NCBI RefSeq assembly: GCF_000511355.1
Contig: NC_023135.1
Location: forward strand, 3,436,371 to 3,500,370
Reading direction: 5' to 3'
Source of the DNA: Leisingera methylohalidivorans DSM 14336
Lineage (GTDB): Bacteria; Pseudomonadota; Alphaproteobacteria; Rhodobacterales; Rhodobacteraceae
DNA length: 64,000 nt
Part shown: in pieces, positions 44,733 through 53,350 of the stretch
Layout of the letters: each line of letters starts with the position of its first letter
Numbering within the stretch: the first letter of the stretch is position 1
Program-made: the position numbers and the translations under genes
The notes under the pieces: model-generated
Told to the model about the DNA's origin: nothing
Seen by the model: the letters and a program-made list of their open reading frames with translations, nothing else
Databases searched by the model: none

Positions 44733-45631
44733 CAGATGGCAAGCCCGGCACAGGAACCGCATCCGCCCGCAAAGGCATCATTCTCGCGGGCGGCTCCGGC
44801 ACCCGGCTCTATCCGATCACCATGGCGGTCTCAAAACAGCTCCTGCCGCTCTATGACAAGCCGATGATCTATTACCCGCTCAGCGTGCTGATGCTGGCGG
44901 GTATCCGCGAGATCTGCGTGATCACCACGCCGCAGGACCAGGAGCAGTTCACCCGCCTCCTCGGCGACGGCAGCCAATGGGGGGTTGAGCTGACGTATGT
45001 GGTGCAGCCTTCTCCCGACGGTCTCGCGCAGGCGTTTATCCTGGCCGAGGACTTCCTGGCCGGCGCCCCCTCGGCGCTGGTTCTGGGCGACAATATCTTC
45101 TTTGGCCATGGTCTGCCGGACCTTCTGGCCGCCGCCGATGCGCAAACCGGGGGCGGCACCGTGTTCGGCTATCACGTGGCGGATCCGGAACGCTATGGCG
45201 TGGTCGGGTTCGACGATGAGGGCCGCGCGCGCGAGATCATCGAAAAACCTGAGGTGCCGCCCTCGAACTATGCAGTGACCGGATTGTATTTCCTGGATGG
45301 CACAGCGCCGGAACGGGCCCGGCGGGTTGCACCGTCGCCGCGCGGCGAGCTGGAGATTACCGATCTGCTGCAGATGTACCTGGAAGAAGGGTCATTGCGG
45401 GTTGAAACCATGGGCCGGGGCTATGCCTGGCTGGATACCGGCACCCATGGCTCGCTTCTGGATGCGGGCAATTTCGTGCGCACCCTGCAGGAGCGCCAAG
45501 GGCTGCAAACCGGCTGCCTGGAGGAAATCGCCTACGGTGAGGGCTGGATCGATGCGGACCAGCTCAAGGCGCGGGCGGAAAAATTCGCCAAGAACGCTTA
45601 TGGCGCCTATCTCGAAGGCCTGCTGAAGTAG
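44729..45631 (+). CDS. rfbA: Glucose-1-phosphate thymidylyltransferase
   Basis: This 300-aa protein has the nucleotidyltransferase signature [15 protein letters not shown] with the following Lys ([14 protein letters not shown]), [12 protein letters not shown] with the metal Asp, and [17 protein letters not shown]. It makes dTDP-glucose from TTP and glucose-1-phosphate, step 1. It completes the CBDA set. No rhamnosyltransferase or O-antigen export gene remains nearby apart from the fragment at 42022. Confidence 0.95.
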   Translation: MTDGKPGTGTASARKGIILAGGSGTRLYPITMAVSKQLLPLYDKPMIYYPLSVLMLAGIREICVITTPQDQEQFTRLLGDGSQWGVELTYVVQPSPDGLAQAFILAEDFLAGAPSALVLGDNIFFGHGLPDLLAAADAQTGGGTVFGYHVADPERYGVVGFDDEGRAREIIEKPEVPPSNYAVTGLYFLDGTAPERARRVAPSPRGELEITDLLQMYLEEGSLRVETMGRGYAWLDTGTHGSLLDAGNFVRTLQERQGLQTGCLEEIAYGEGWIDADQLKARAEKFAKNAYGAYLEGLLK

Positions 45632-45816
45632 GCGGCGGGGCGGCCCGGCGACGTCTGGCCTCTGGTTCAAGTTGTCGTAAAGATTTCAGGCGGCACCTTC
45701 TGGCTGCGTCGAGCGGTATCTGACCTGACGTTGGACAAGCGTATCCTGCCGGAAGCAGCACGGGAAAACGACTAAGCCGCTCGCGCCGCTGCGCCAGCAT
45801 CGACCACATTCGCAGT

Positions 45817-46087
45817 CACATCAGGGTGTCGGAACGGCGGGTATGTCGTGTCTTGGGGCAGCACCGTTCCACGCAGAGGCGTTTGCCTGTTGGCCGAGCC
45901 GATGAGGATCGACTGGTCGCAGGCATGATCGAATTGTCCCGCCAGTATGGTCGATACGGCTATCGTCGGATTGCGGCTCTGTTGAGGGACGCAGGCTGGC
46001 TGATCAAGGGCAAGCGTGTCGAACGCCTGTGGCGGCGTGAGGGGCTCAAAGTGCCCAAGAAACAGCCCAGGAAGGCGAGGTTGTGGC
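45817..46087 (+). pseudogene. IS3-family OrfB fragment interrupted by IS5
   Basis: VSERRVCRVLGQHRSTQRRL, IELSRQYGRYGYRRIAALLR and RLWRREGLKVPKKQPRKARL are the HTH_21 part of an IS3 OrfB. At 46087 it meets the left tip of the IS5 element, whose bases add FVAQIG and a stop. The catalytic half is not found on the other side of the IS5. Confidence 0.75.
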
Positions 46088-47224
46088 GCTTTGTTGCACA
46101 AATCGGCTGAGGCCCGGACTTCCCCTTACCCGAGACGGACTTATCCTACGGCCTCTGAGACGGGTATGCCAAGAGCGGAGCAGCGATTGAGCACGGCGAT
46201 GCGGATTTGGATTTCGGCGACCTACCTGTCGAAATCCCTCGCCATGAGCGGCTGGCCGGGATGTTTGTTACAGTGCATCCAATCGTCGGGAAGATGATCC
46301 CCCGGATCATTTTCAGACCCTCCTCATATCCCGGCGCGGCTTCGGCGATGGTATCCACTCCACCTTCGCCAGATGGCGCGGCCGGGATATCGTGAGGCAT
46401 TGACCGCCTCGTTCCGGGCGATGGCTCCTGCGCTCGCAGGCTTCCAGGGTTTGGCGTTTTTGCGCGGCGGGATGACGGCATGCGCGCCGCGCGCGGCAAT
46501 CGCATCGCGGCATTTGCGGGGGTCACAGGCACCATCGGCTGTGACTGATCCGATGCCTTGGTCGAGTGGCAATTGGTCAAGCAGCTCCGGCAGCATGGGC
46601 GCGTCACCAACATTGCTGGTGGTGACATCGACTGCGCGAACCTTCAACGTTTCTGCGCCGATCCCGATGTGCATCTTGCGCCAGATCCGGGGTTTAGGGC
46701 CACCATACTTGCGGGCGTTTCACGCGCCTTCAGCCTCAGCCTTGATGCCGGTGCTGTCCGCTGCCCGGCAGTGGTTTGCTTGCAAGTCATGAGAGGGGAT
46801 GAGGAGGTTCAGCGGACCGCTGCCGCCGCGATATGGCAGGCTGACGTTCAACGTTTGTCGGCAGCGGCACTAGGTACTGAAATCCGGTGCCGCCTACTCA
46901 ACCAGCCCAACCAGCCGCAGGAGGCTCTCGGCAAACCCCGCCGTCTGCCGAAGCGGCAGGCCAAACAGGACCTTCATCGTCAGGCAGGTCTGGATCGCGG
47001 CGCCGCTGAAGCGCTGCTGCCTGCCGCGCTTCCCGTTAGGTCGAGGCGTCCAGATCATCTTAGCATCAAACCAGATCGACAGCGATCCGCGTCGCTTCAG
47101 GGCGTCATTGTAAGCCGACCAGGTCGTGGTTTTGTACTTCGAAGGGGCCCAACTGTTCATAACCTCCAGCTATCATTCTGAATTCGTGAGATGAATCCCT
47201 GGATGGTGCTTGTGCAACAAAGCC
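46088..47224 (-). mobile_element. IS5-family element, about 1,137 bp
   Basis: Tips gctttgttgcacaaat (left) and its reverse complement tgtgcaacaaagc (right, 47211-47223) are typical of the IS903/IS1031-like IS5 branch. It contains one broken transposase. A second, partial copy is at 52609-53301. Confidence 0.8.
46141..47160 (-). pseudogene. IS5-family transposase, frameshifted
   Basis: The start reads MNSWAPSKYKTTTWSAYNDA, with KMIWTPRPNGKRGRQQRFSG and TCLTMKVLFGLPLRQTAGFA (DUF772 part). Frames then shift several times; RKMHIGIGAETLKVRAVDVT, GSVTADGACDPRKCRDAIAA and the end LGIPVSEAVG keep the DDE catalytic domain recognisable. Not functional as it stands. Confidence 0.8.
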
Positions 47225-47336
47225 ATCTGCAAGGGAACTCCTCTGCAAGCCAGCTTGAAACTGTTCCAACTAACCGGGTCACAGTTCAGATTTCAGTTTG
47301 TCCGCATATTCGTGAAACTGGCACACAGTTTAAAAA
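47225..47336. other. Short spacer after the IS5
   Basis: No gene or hairpin was identified before the stop of the catalase-related gene at 47337. Confidence 0.3.
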
Positions 47337-48335
47337 CTAGCGCGTTTTCCGGCCTCTAAGGTTTGACATAGCTCGGTAGATCTCACCTCTCGCGCGATTG
47401 ATGAAACCTAACGGTCGATGTTCGGGCAAAGCCATCCATGGATTAAAACGCAGCTTTTCAGCCAATGCGTCCTTTTCGGAACTGTTTTCTTGCTGCTCCA
47501 AGGTCAATTTGGCGAGTGAGATGAAATTTGCTCCATTAGCTTCCCAATCGACGGTCGGATCCTCGATCGGATGACGGATCGCATCCGTCTGAACAATCAC
47601 ACCAAAATCAAACGTCACCGGAGCTTGTCTCAGAGTGTCGCGGAGCGAGCGGCCAAGTCCGTTATCACAATCAAGCGTGCCGCCCTTCGGACCATGGCCC
47701 ACAGCCTTGTATTTTACCGCGCGGCCCTCGCCGAAAAGATAAGGAGTGGTGCTGTGAAACGTCAACGACAGGATCGAGTGAACCTGTCTCCCGGCAAACA
47801 TCCTTGCTGCTTTGAGTGTCTTTCTGTGAAAGATTGAAAGCATGGCCAGCCCCCAAAGTGCGCGGATCACCTTGAGCGGCAGCATGCCGTTGCCGCGCAT
47901 GTCTTGTATCGGTGTGAAATGTCGATTGAACGCCAGGTACTCGGCCATGGTCGCAGTGAAATAGGTCGGGTGATCGACTAGCAGAAAATCCTGCTCGGTG
48001 GATGGGCCACGACCTGCCAGAAGTTTTTTGCCTTCGACGTCAAAAAGCTTGATCGCCATGCCGCGCACGTCTTCGTCGGTATCATCGAGTTTTCCACCGT
48101 TCGAAAAGCGGAGCTGGCAGCGGTATTCTCGACCAGGCTGAAACACGCCCACTGCAAACCCCTCAGGCAGATCGGAAGACACCTGGAAGGTGCCCTTGGC
48201 CAGCCCGTGATGCTTGCCATGCTGGCCACGCTTCGCGGTGGTTCCTTCCATCCAGACGGTCTTCAGGTTTGTTGCAATGAGAGCTTCAAAAACCTCGGCC
48301 TCGTCGGGCGGAATTCTTTCCTCGCCAAGCTTCAT
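47337..48335 (-). CDS. Catalase-related hemoprotein (allene-oxide-synthase-like group)
   Basis: This protein has 332 aa from ATG 48335; a TTG at 48350 overlapping the cytochrome stop is the alternative start. Catalase-fold landmarks are KHHGLAKGTFQVSSDLP (distal His region), FSNGGKLDDTDEDVRGMAIK, STEQDFLLVDHPTYF and the C-terminal FNPWMALPEHRPLG. At 330 aa it is far shorter than true catalases and lacks an obvious proximal Tyr in the heme helix (Trp there), as in divergent catalase-related families. Coral cAOS, of this fold, converts fatty-acid hydroperoxides. The cyclooxygenase-like gene across the cytochrome gene suggests a peroxide of lipid type as substrate. Confidence 0.8.
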   Translation of the reverse strand: MKLGEERIPPDEAEVFEALIATNLKTVWMEGTTAKRGQHGKHHGLAKGTFQVSSDLPEGFAVGVFQPGREYRCQLRFSNGGKLDDTDEDVRGMAIKLFDVEGKKLLAGRGPSTEQDFLLVDHPTYFTATMAEYLAFNRHFTPIQDMRGNGMLPLKVIRALWGLAMLSIFHRKTLKAARMFAGRQVHSILSLTFHSTTPYLFGEGRAVKYKAVGHGPKGGTLDCDNGLGRSLRDTLRQAPVTFDFGVIVQTDAIRHPIEDPTVDWEANGANFISLAKLTLEQQENSSEKDALAEKLRFNPWMALPEHRPLGFINRARGEIYRAMSNLRGRKTR

Positions 48336-48346
48336 CCCGCCCCCGG

Positions 48347-49732
48347 TCAAAGTGACTTGAGGTATTCGAGCAGGGCGTTCTTCTCCGCCTCGGGCAGCCC
48401 CGTTCCGTAGACATGCCCGCTGTTGCCGTTGCCGGTAAGCCTGGTGTCGAATTGGAAACCGTCCGAACAGATGAATCCGACTGTCACGGGGTCGAAATCG
48501 CCGCAGCCACGAAAGAAGCTCGCAGGGCGCTGATTTGGCGGGGCCAGCAAATCAGCCAGCGTCGGGACCGAGCCATTGTGCAGGTAGGGCGCGCGCATCC
48601 AGATGCCATCGAGCGGCATGTTGGCATACCCGTCCGTCACCCGGTAATTCCTGAATTGCCAAGAATATTTCTCGCCCACGGTGCGGAAATAACGGACCAT
48701 GATTTCATCGAAAAGCCCGGTTCGCTCCCGATCTGTGCCAAGGATGTCTGAGGAGGTCACCTGGCCCAGTTTCGCGGCGCCGGGATCGTGGCAGCTGTCG
48801 CAGGCTTCACGCTCATAAATCACTCGGCCTTCCGTCGCCAGCGCCTCGTCATAGGGCACAGGGAAGGCGGGCGGCGGGAAATCCATCAGCCAGTCGGAAA
48901 TCCGGTCGATGGAGTGCCGCTCCAGCAACCATTCCTGCGCCCCTCCGGCGAGGGCGGCGGAGATGTTGCGCTCATCCAGAGAGGCGTTGTTGCCATCCCA
49001 GTGGAACCAGCCGTCAAGCCGGATGCGCTGGTTCCAGACCGAGGGGAAATCGACGGTGCCAACGCGGCTGTCCTTGTCTGGCTCCAGCCCCCAGCGTTCG
49101 CGCCAGAAGTTGCCCGCATCCGTGCGCCCCGGCCCATGAGCCGGGCGGGTGCCCAGCCAGGCAAGGCTGTCTTTGAGGCCTGCCACCTGCTCGCCAAGGC
49201 GCGGAAAGACCACGAACCGCAACACCATCTTCTCCAGGAAACCGGGCGGGCGGCCATTGGCTTCAGCGGCCTCAATCACGGCATCCGCCGTCAGCCGGTC
49301 ATCTGTGGCTGCCGTGGTCAGGAAGGTGATGTACGCTTGGAGGTTCAGCGCATTGGCCGGGGCACCCATGACCAGATGCTCTTCGCCGTTCAATCGATAG
49401 GCCGAGACATGGCAGGTGCCACAGTTGAAGCCGACACGCGGGACCCCGATCCGGCGGACCGAAACGCCGATGGGCAGGTCATGACCCTCCTCGGTCAGGA
49501 AACCGAACTCGGCAAAACCGTTGGGCAGATCATCGGCAAAGATCGTCGGAAGCTCGCGCCAGATGGAATAGGGGAAGCCGTCCACCTCGGCCCCGATGGA
49601 ACCGTATTTGAAATGCTCGTCGATGTCCGCGAAATGCGTCGCGGGCCATGGCTTAATTGTCAGGCGCTTGAATTCAAGGAACAGCGCCGCTCCAAGCAAT
49701 ACAAAGAAGACCGCAAAAATCAATTTCCTCAT
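48347..49732 (-). CDS. Di-heme cytochrome c, RoxA-like
   Basis: This 461-aa protein has an N-terminal membrane anchor or signal (LIFAVFFVLLGAALFLEF). Two heme c sites follow: CGTCH at 104-108 and CDSCH at 311-315. The late part (GIWMRAPYLHNGSVPTLADL, a Cys-containing loop, GNSGHVYGTGL) is that of the RoxA/MauG-related family, which includes rubber dioxygenases. It could oxidise an unsaturated lipid or pass electrons for its neighbours. It overlaps the catalase-related gene start region and is divergent from the cyclooxygenase-like gene with 77 bases between. Confidence 0.85.
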   Translation of the reverse strand: MRKLIFAVFFVLLGAALFLEFKRLTIKPWPATHFADIDEHFKYGSIGAEVDGFPYSIWRELPTIFADDLPNGFAEFGFLTEEGHDLPIGVSVRRIGVPRVGFNCGTCHVSAYRLNGEEHLVMGAPANALNLQAYITFLTTAATDDRLTADAVIEAAEANGRPPGFLEKMVLRFVVFPRLGEQVAGLKDSLAWLGTRPAHGPGRTDAGNFWRERWGLEPDKDSRVGTVDFPSVWNQRIRLDGWFHWDGNNASLDERNISAALAGGAQEWLLERHSIDRISDWLMDFPPPAFPVPYDEALATEGRVIYEREACDSCHDPGAAKLGQVTSSDILGTDRERTGLFDEIMVRYFRTVGEKYSWQFRNYRVTDGYANMPLDGIWMRAPYLHNGSVPTLADLLAPPNQRPASFFRGCGDFDPVTVGFICSDGFQFDTRLTGNGNSGHVYGTGLPEAEKNALLEYLKSL

Positions 49733-49759
49733 GCCGCAACCATACCGGGAATAGAATTA

Positions 49760-49782
49760 GACACAACACGCCTGAGTGTGTC
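49760..49782. promoter_or_regulatory. Inverted repeat in the divergent spacer of the heme-protein genes
   Basis: GACACA (49760-49765) and TGTGTC (49777-49782) with an 11-base spacer lie between the cytochrome and cyclooxygenase-like starts. A TATAAA at 49794-49799 may be the -10 of the rightward gene. Confidence 0.35.
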
Positions 49783-49809
49783 ACAATCTTTGCTATAAAT
49801 CGAGAAATT

Positions 49810-51951
49810 ATGAACAAGGTAACAGTAATGGCGCATGTTGGATCCGCTGTCACCTCTGCGGGCTCGGGCTGGAGCTGGAAAAAATACCGCAGGCCCCTGT
49901 TGCAGCTGACCTGCCTTCTGGTGGGTGCCATGATGTTCTATCGCGGGCTGCTCAATTTCTTTGGCTATCCAAGCGACTGGATCCCGCTGTTCCCCGGCGT
50001 GCCGCTTCTGGGCGATGTCTGCCGGACGCCGGCCTATTGGGAACGCTGGGCCCTGGGCCCGGTTTTTTTTGGCGGAGTCTTCGGCATCTTTCTGATGTGG
50101 CGCGAGTTGAAAGTGGGCTGGTGGGTGTTCACCGTGCTGAACTTTCTGGTGGGCTATTGGTTCATCTTCATTCTCGAAGACATCTGGCAGCACCATGTCG
50201 CGCCGCATATCGTGTTCTCTGCCGTGTTCCTGCCGTTCTACCCCGGGATGAAGAAATCCAGGTGGCTGGCACAGTTCGGACGCCGCTGGCTGGGCAGGCT
50301 GGGCGACAAGGCCATGGCCCTGCTCAACCGCCGATGGGTGGCCAACCTGATCGTTGCGGTTCCACCGCTCCACCGGTGGATCAACAGGATCATCATTAAC
50401 AAGATCGTCGGTCAGGCACGGTATCGGCCGCATCCGTTTTCGACCATGTCCGCCTATTCGTCGTGGTCAAGCCTGACGGACCGGACATGGTCCGGACGGC
50501 ACCTTGGCGTATCGGAAATTGATCCGGACCTGCTACCCGATCCCGACGATCTCAAGAATCTTTTCAAACGCCCCGACGGCACCCAGAGAATGTGCCCTAA
50601 ATCAACCTGCTTGTTTCCGGCCTTTGCCCAGTATCTGACGGACGGATTCCTGCGCACGGTGCCGGAAAAGGATCCACGAACCGGAATCATGGATGGGAAT
50701 AACCGCAAGCGCAACAATTCCAACCACGAGATTGACATGTGCACGCTCTACGGCCGCACGCCGGAGCAGGTTCAGGCCTTGCGGGAGGACAAGCCGGGTA
50801 AGGAGCGGCGGGGACACCTGCGCTCGCAGATCATCAAGGGCGAGGAATACCCGCCCTTCCTGTTCCGGGATGGCGAAATTGCCCCGGAGTTCCAAAGCCT
50901 CGATTGGCCGCTTGGCCTGCACAAACTGCTGGCGGCATGCGAGGACGAGAACCCGCAGATCGCCGCCGGGGCGGTCTTGATGCGCGACGCGCTATTTGCG
51001 GTTGGCGGGGACCGGGTTAACTCCGTGCCTCAGGTTTCCATGCTGAACACGATCTGGCTGCGCGAACACAACCGTCTTGCCAGAGAGCTGGGCAAGCGGC
51101 ACGAGGATTGGGATGACGAACGGGTGTTCCAGACCGCGCGCAACATCCTGATCGTGGAATTTATCAAGATCGTTGTGGAGGACTACATCAACCACATCGC
51201 CCCGGTTGCCATGCCGCTGATTGCCGATCCGAAAGTGTGCTGGAACGCGCCATGGAACAAGTCGAACTGGATCACCACGGAATTCAGCCTGCTGTACCGC
51301 TGGCACGCGCTGATCCCGGACCGGATCACCTGGGGCGGGCAGGACTTGCCGGTAGACAAGTCCTACCTTCTGAACAACCTGCCGCTGCTGAACGTGGGTG
51401 TGAAACGCGCGTTCGAGGACATGAGCGCGCAGGTGGCTGCGGAGCTTGGAGCGCGCAACACCACGGATGAACTTCTGGATATAGAGAAGGATTCGATCCG
51501 GCAGGGGCGGATCTGCCAACTTGCCTCGTACAACGACTATCGCGAGTATCTTGGGCGGGAACGGGTGAAAACGTTCAAGGAAATCAGCTCCGATCCGGAG
51601 GTGCAACGGATGTTGGAGGATGCTTATTCGGATGTGAACCGGGTCGACTTCTTTGTCGGCATCTTCTGCGAAGACCGCGTGAAAGCCTCGCCTCTGCCGC
51701 AGACCATCTTGTCCTTTGTGGCGCTTGATGCGTTTTCTCAGGCTCTGCCGAACCCGCTTCTTTCGCAGCATGTGTTCGAGCCGGAGGCGTTCAAGAACGG
51801 CGAAATCGACGAACACCCGACGTTCACGACTTGGGGTTTTGAACAGATCACTACCTGCACGTCCATGCGCGTAGTCGTGGCGCGAAATGTGGAAGAGCCG
51901 GAAACACTGGGCCGTATTGCGATGACCCAAGCGGATTGGCAGGGGGAATAG
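49810..51951 (+). CDS. Cyclooxygenase-like animal heme peroxidase with N-terminal membrane domain
   Basis: In this 713-aa protein residues about 30-150 form roughly four membrane segments (LTCLLVGAMMFYRGLLNFFG, GPVFFGGVFGIFLM, WWVFTVLNFLVGYWFIFIL). From about 200 on it aligns with prostaglandin synthase: FAQYLTD (distal Gln274), NTIWLREHNRLARELGKRH, VFQTARNILIVEFIKIVVED, and LLYRWHALIPD with Tyr496 (cyclooxygenase radical Tyr position) and proximal His499. The distal His of COX is Asp278 here. ALDAFSQALPNP keeps the Ser of the substrate channel. Predicted oxygenation of an unsaturated fatty acid or similar at the membrane. Confidence 0.88.
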   Translation: MNKVTVMAHVGSAVTSAGSGWSWKKYRRPLLQLTCLLVGAMMFYRGLLNFFGYPSDWIPLFPGVPLLGDVCRTPAYWERWALGPVFFGGVFGIFLMWRELKVGWWVFTVLNFLVGYWFIFILEDIWQHHVAPHIVFSAVFLPFYPGMKKSRWLAQFGRRWLGRLGDKAMALLNRRWVANLIVAVPPLHRWINRIIINKIVGQARYRPHPFSTMSAYSSWSSLTDRTWSGRHLGVSEIDPDLLPDPDDLKNLFKRPDGTQRMCPKSTCLFPAFAQYLTDGFLRTVPEKDPRTGIMDGNNRKRNNSNHEIDMCTLYGRTPEQVQALREDKPGKERRGHLRSQIIKGEEYPPFLFRDGEIAPEFQSLDWPLGLHKLLAACEDENPQIAAGAVLMRDALFAVGGDRVNSVPQVSMLNTIWLREHNRLARELGKRHEDWDDERVFQTARNILIVEFIKIVVEDYINHIAPVAMPLIADPKVCWNAPWNKSNWITTEFSLLYRWHALIPDRITWGGQDLPVDKSYLLNNLPLLNVGVKRAFEDMSAQVAAELGARNTTDELLDIEKDSIRQGRICQLASYNDYREYLGRERVKTFKEISSDPEVQRMLEDAYSDVNRVDFFVGIFCEDRVKASPLPQTILSFVALDAFSQALPNPLLSQHVFEPEAFKNGEIDEHPTFTTWGFEQITTCTSMRVVVARNVEEPETLGRIAMTQADWQGE

Positions 51952-52304
51952 CGCACTTAGCCCGTCCATCCTCGGCGCAGCGAAAGGGCGGTCTGGAATC
52001 TGGCGGGATCGGTACTGTTGAACGACCTCAACAGGGGGTTCGCTGCGCTGCCGAACGAACCACGCCACAAATGCGAGCGATTTCCGTACCTGCATCCGCA
52101 GCATGGTAAAATGCGCTCTTGTTCCTCGACCTTCGAGTTGTCGAGCCTCGCGGCGAAGGGGCATCTTTGATGAATTAGTCTCGATGCGATCTGACACAGC
52201 CCCCTTCTCAGCAAGTTGAAATGAGGACGGCGCTTCTTTTGATGGAGATGATGATTGCCCGTTTTGATGGTGGTGCTGACCAACCCCAAAACGAGGAAAC
52301 CACG
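51952..52304. other. Gap with IS481 left flank
   Basis: No supported gene was seen. Bases from about 52200 appear to belong to the IS481-type element. Confidence 0.35.
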
Positions 52305-52608
52305 ATGTTGAATTCTACTGACAAGATCATCAAACACAAAACCGGGTTGCTGAACCTAGCCAAGGAGCTGGGCAACGTTTCAAAGGCCTGCCAGGTGATG
52401 GGCAACAGCAGGGACACGTTCCACCGTTACAAATCGGCGGTTGAAGACGGCGGCGTCGAAGCCCTTTTTGAGCGCACCCGGTACAAGCCCAATCTGGCGA
52501 ACCCGGCGGACGACGCGACCGAGCAGGCAGTGACCAAGCCGGGCCCCGATTTCCCGGCTTACGGCCAGGCCCGTACCTCCAACGAACTGCGCAAACTGGG
52601 TGTTTTCG
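52305..52608 (+). pseudogene. IS481-family transposase N-terminal fragment, fused to IS5 sequence
   Basis: MLNSTDKIIKHKTGLLNLAK, ELGNVSKACQVMGNSRDTFH and RYKSAVEDGGVEALFERTRY are the HTH of IS481 transposases. At about 52608 (KLGVFV) it enters IS5 sequence read from the wrong strand and stays open to 52883. The catalytic rve domain is missing. Confidence 0.8.
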
Positions 52609-53301
52609 TCTTTGCGCGGCGGGATGACGGCATGCGCGCCGCGCGCGGCAATCGCATCGCGGCATTTGCGGGTGTCATAAGTCCCGTCTGCCGTGACACT
52701 GCCGAGGTCTTGATCGGGCGGGAATTGGTCAAGCAGCTCCGGCAGCATGGGCGCGTCACCAACATTACTGGTGGTGACTTCGACTGTGCGAACTTCCAAC
52801 GTTTCTGCGTCGATCCCGATGTGCATCTTACACCAGATCCGCCATTTAGGGCCACCATGCTTGCAAGCCATGAGAGGGGATGAGCAGGTTCAGCGGGCCG
52901 CTGCCGCCGCGATATGGCTGGCTTGCCTTCAGCGTCTTCCGGCGACGGCACAATGTGCTGAAATCCGGTGCCGCCCAGTCCAACCCGGCCAACCGCAAAA
53001 GGCGCTCGGCGAAACCCGTAGTTTGCCGCATCGTCAGGCCAAACAGGACCTTCATCGTCAGGCAGGTCTGGATCGCGGCGCCGCTGAACTTCTGCTGGCG
53101 GCCGCGCTTGCCGCTCGGCGGCGGCTCCCAGCCCATATTCGGATCAAACCAATTCGAAAGAGATCCGCGCTGCTTCAGCGCGGTGTTGTAAGACGGCCAG
53201 TTCCCGGTCTTGTACTTCGCAGGGGCCCAACTGCTCATGACCCCCAGCTATCATGCTGAATTCGCAAGATGAATCACCAATGACATTTGTGCAACAAAGC
53301 C
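52609..53301 (-). mobile_element. IS5-family partial element (copy 2)
   Basis: The right tip tgtgcaacaaagcc ends at 53301. The transposase frame from 53238 reads MSSWAPAKYKTGNWPSYNTA, MKVLFGLTMRQTTGFAERLL and, after a frameshift or deletion near 52870, KMHIGIDAETLEVRTVEVTT and GSVTADGTYDTRKCRDAIAA. It breaks off at 52609 against IS481, so the C-terminal third is lost. Confidence 0.8.
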
Positions 53302-53350
53302 TCCAGCCCGCATTCGACAGCCCTCTTTCCGGATCCTGCAAGTTTTTACA

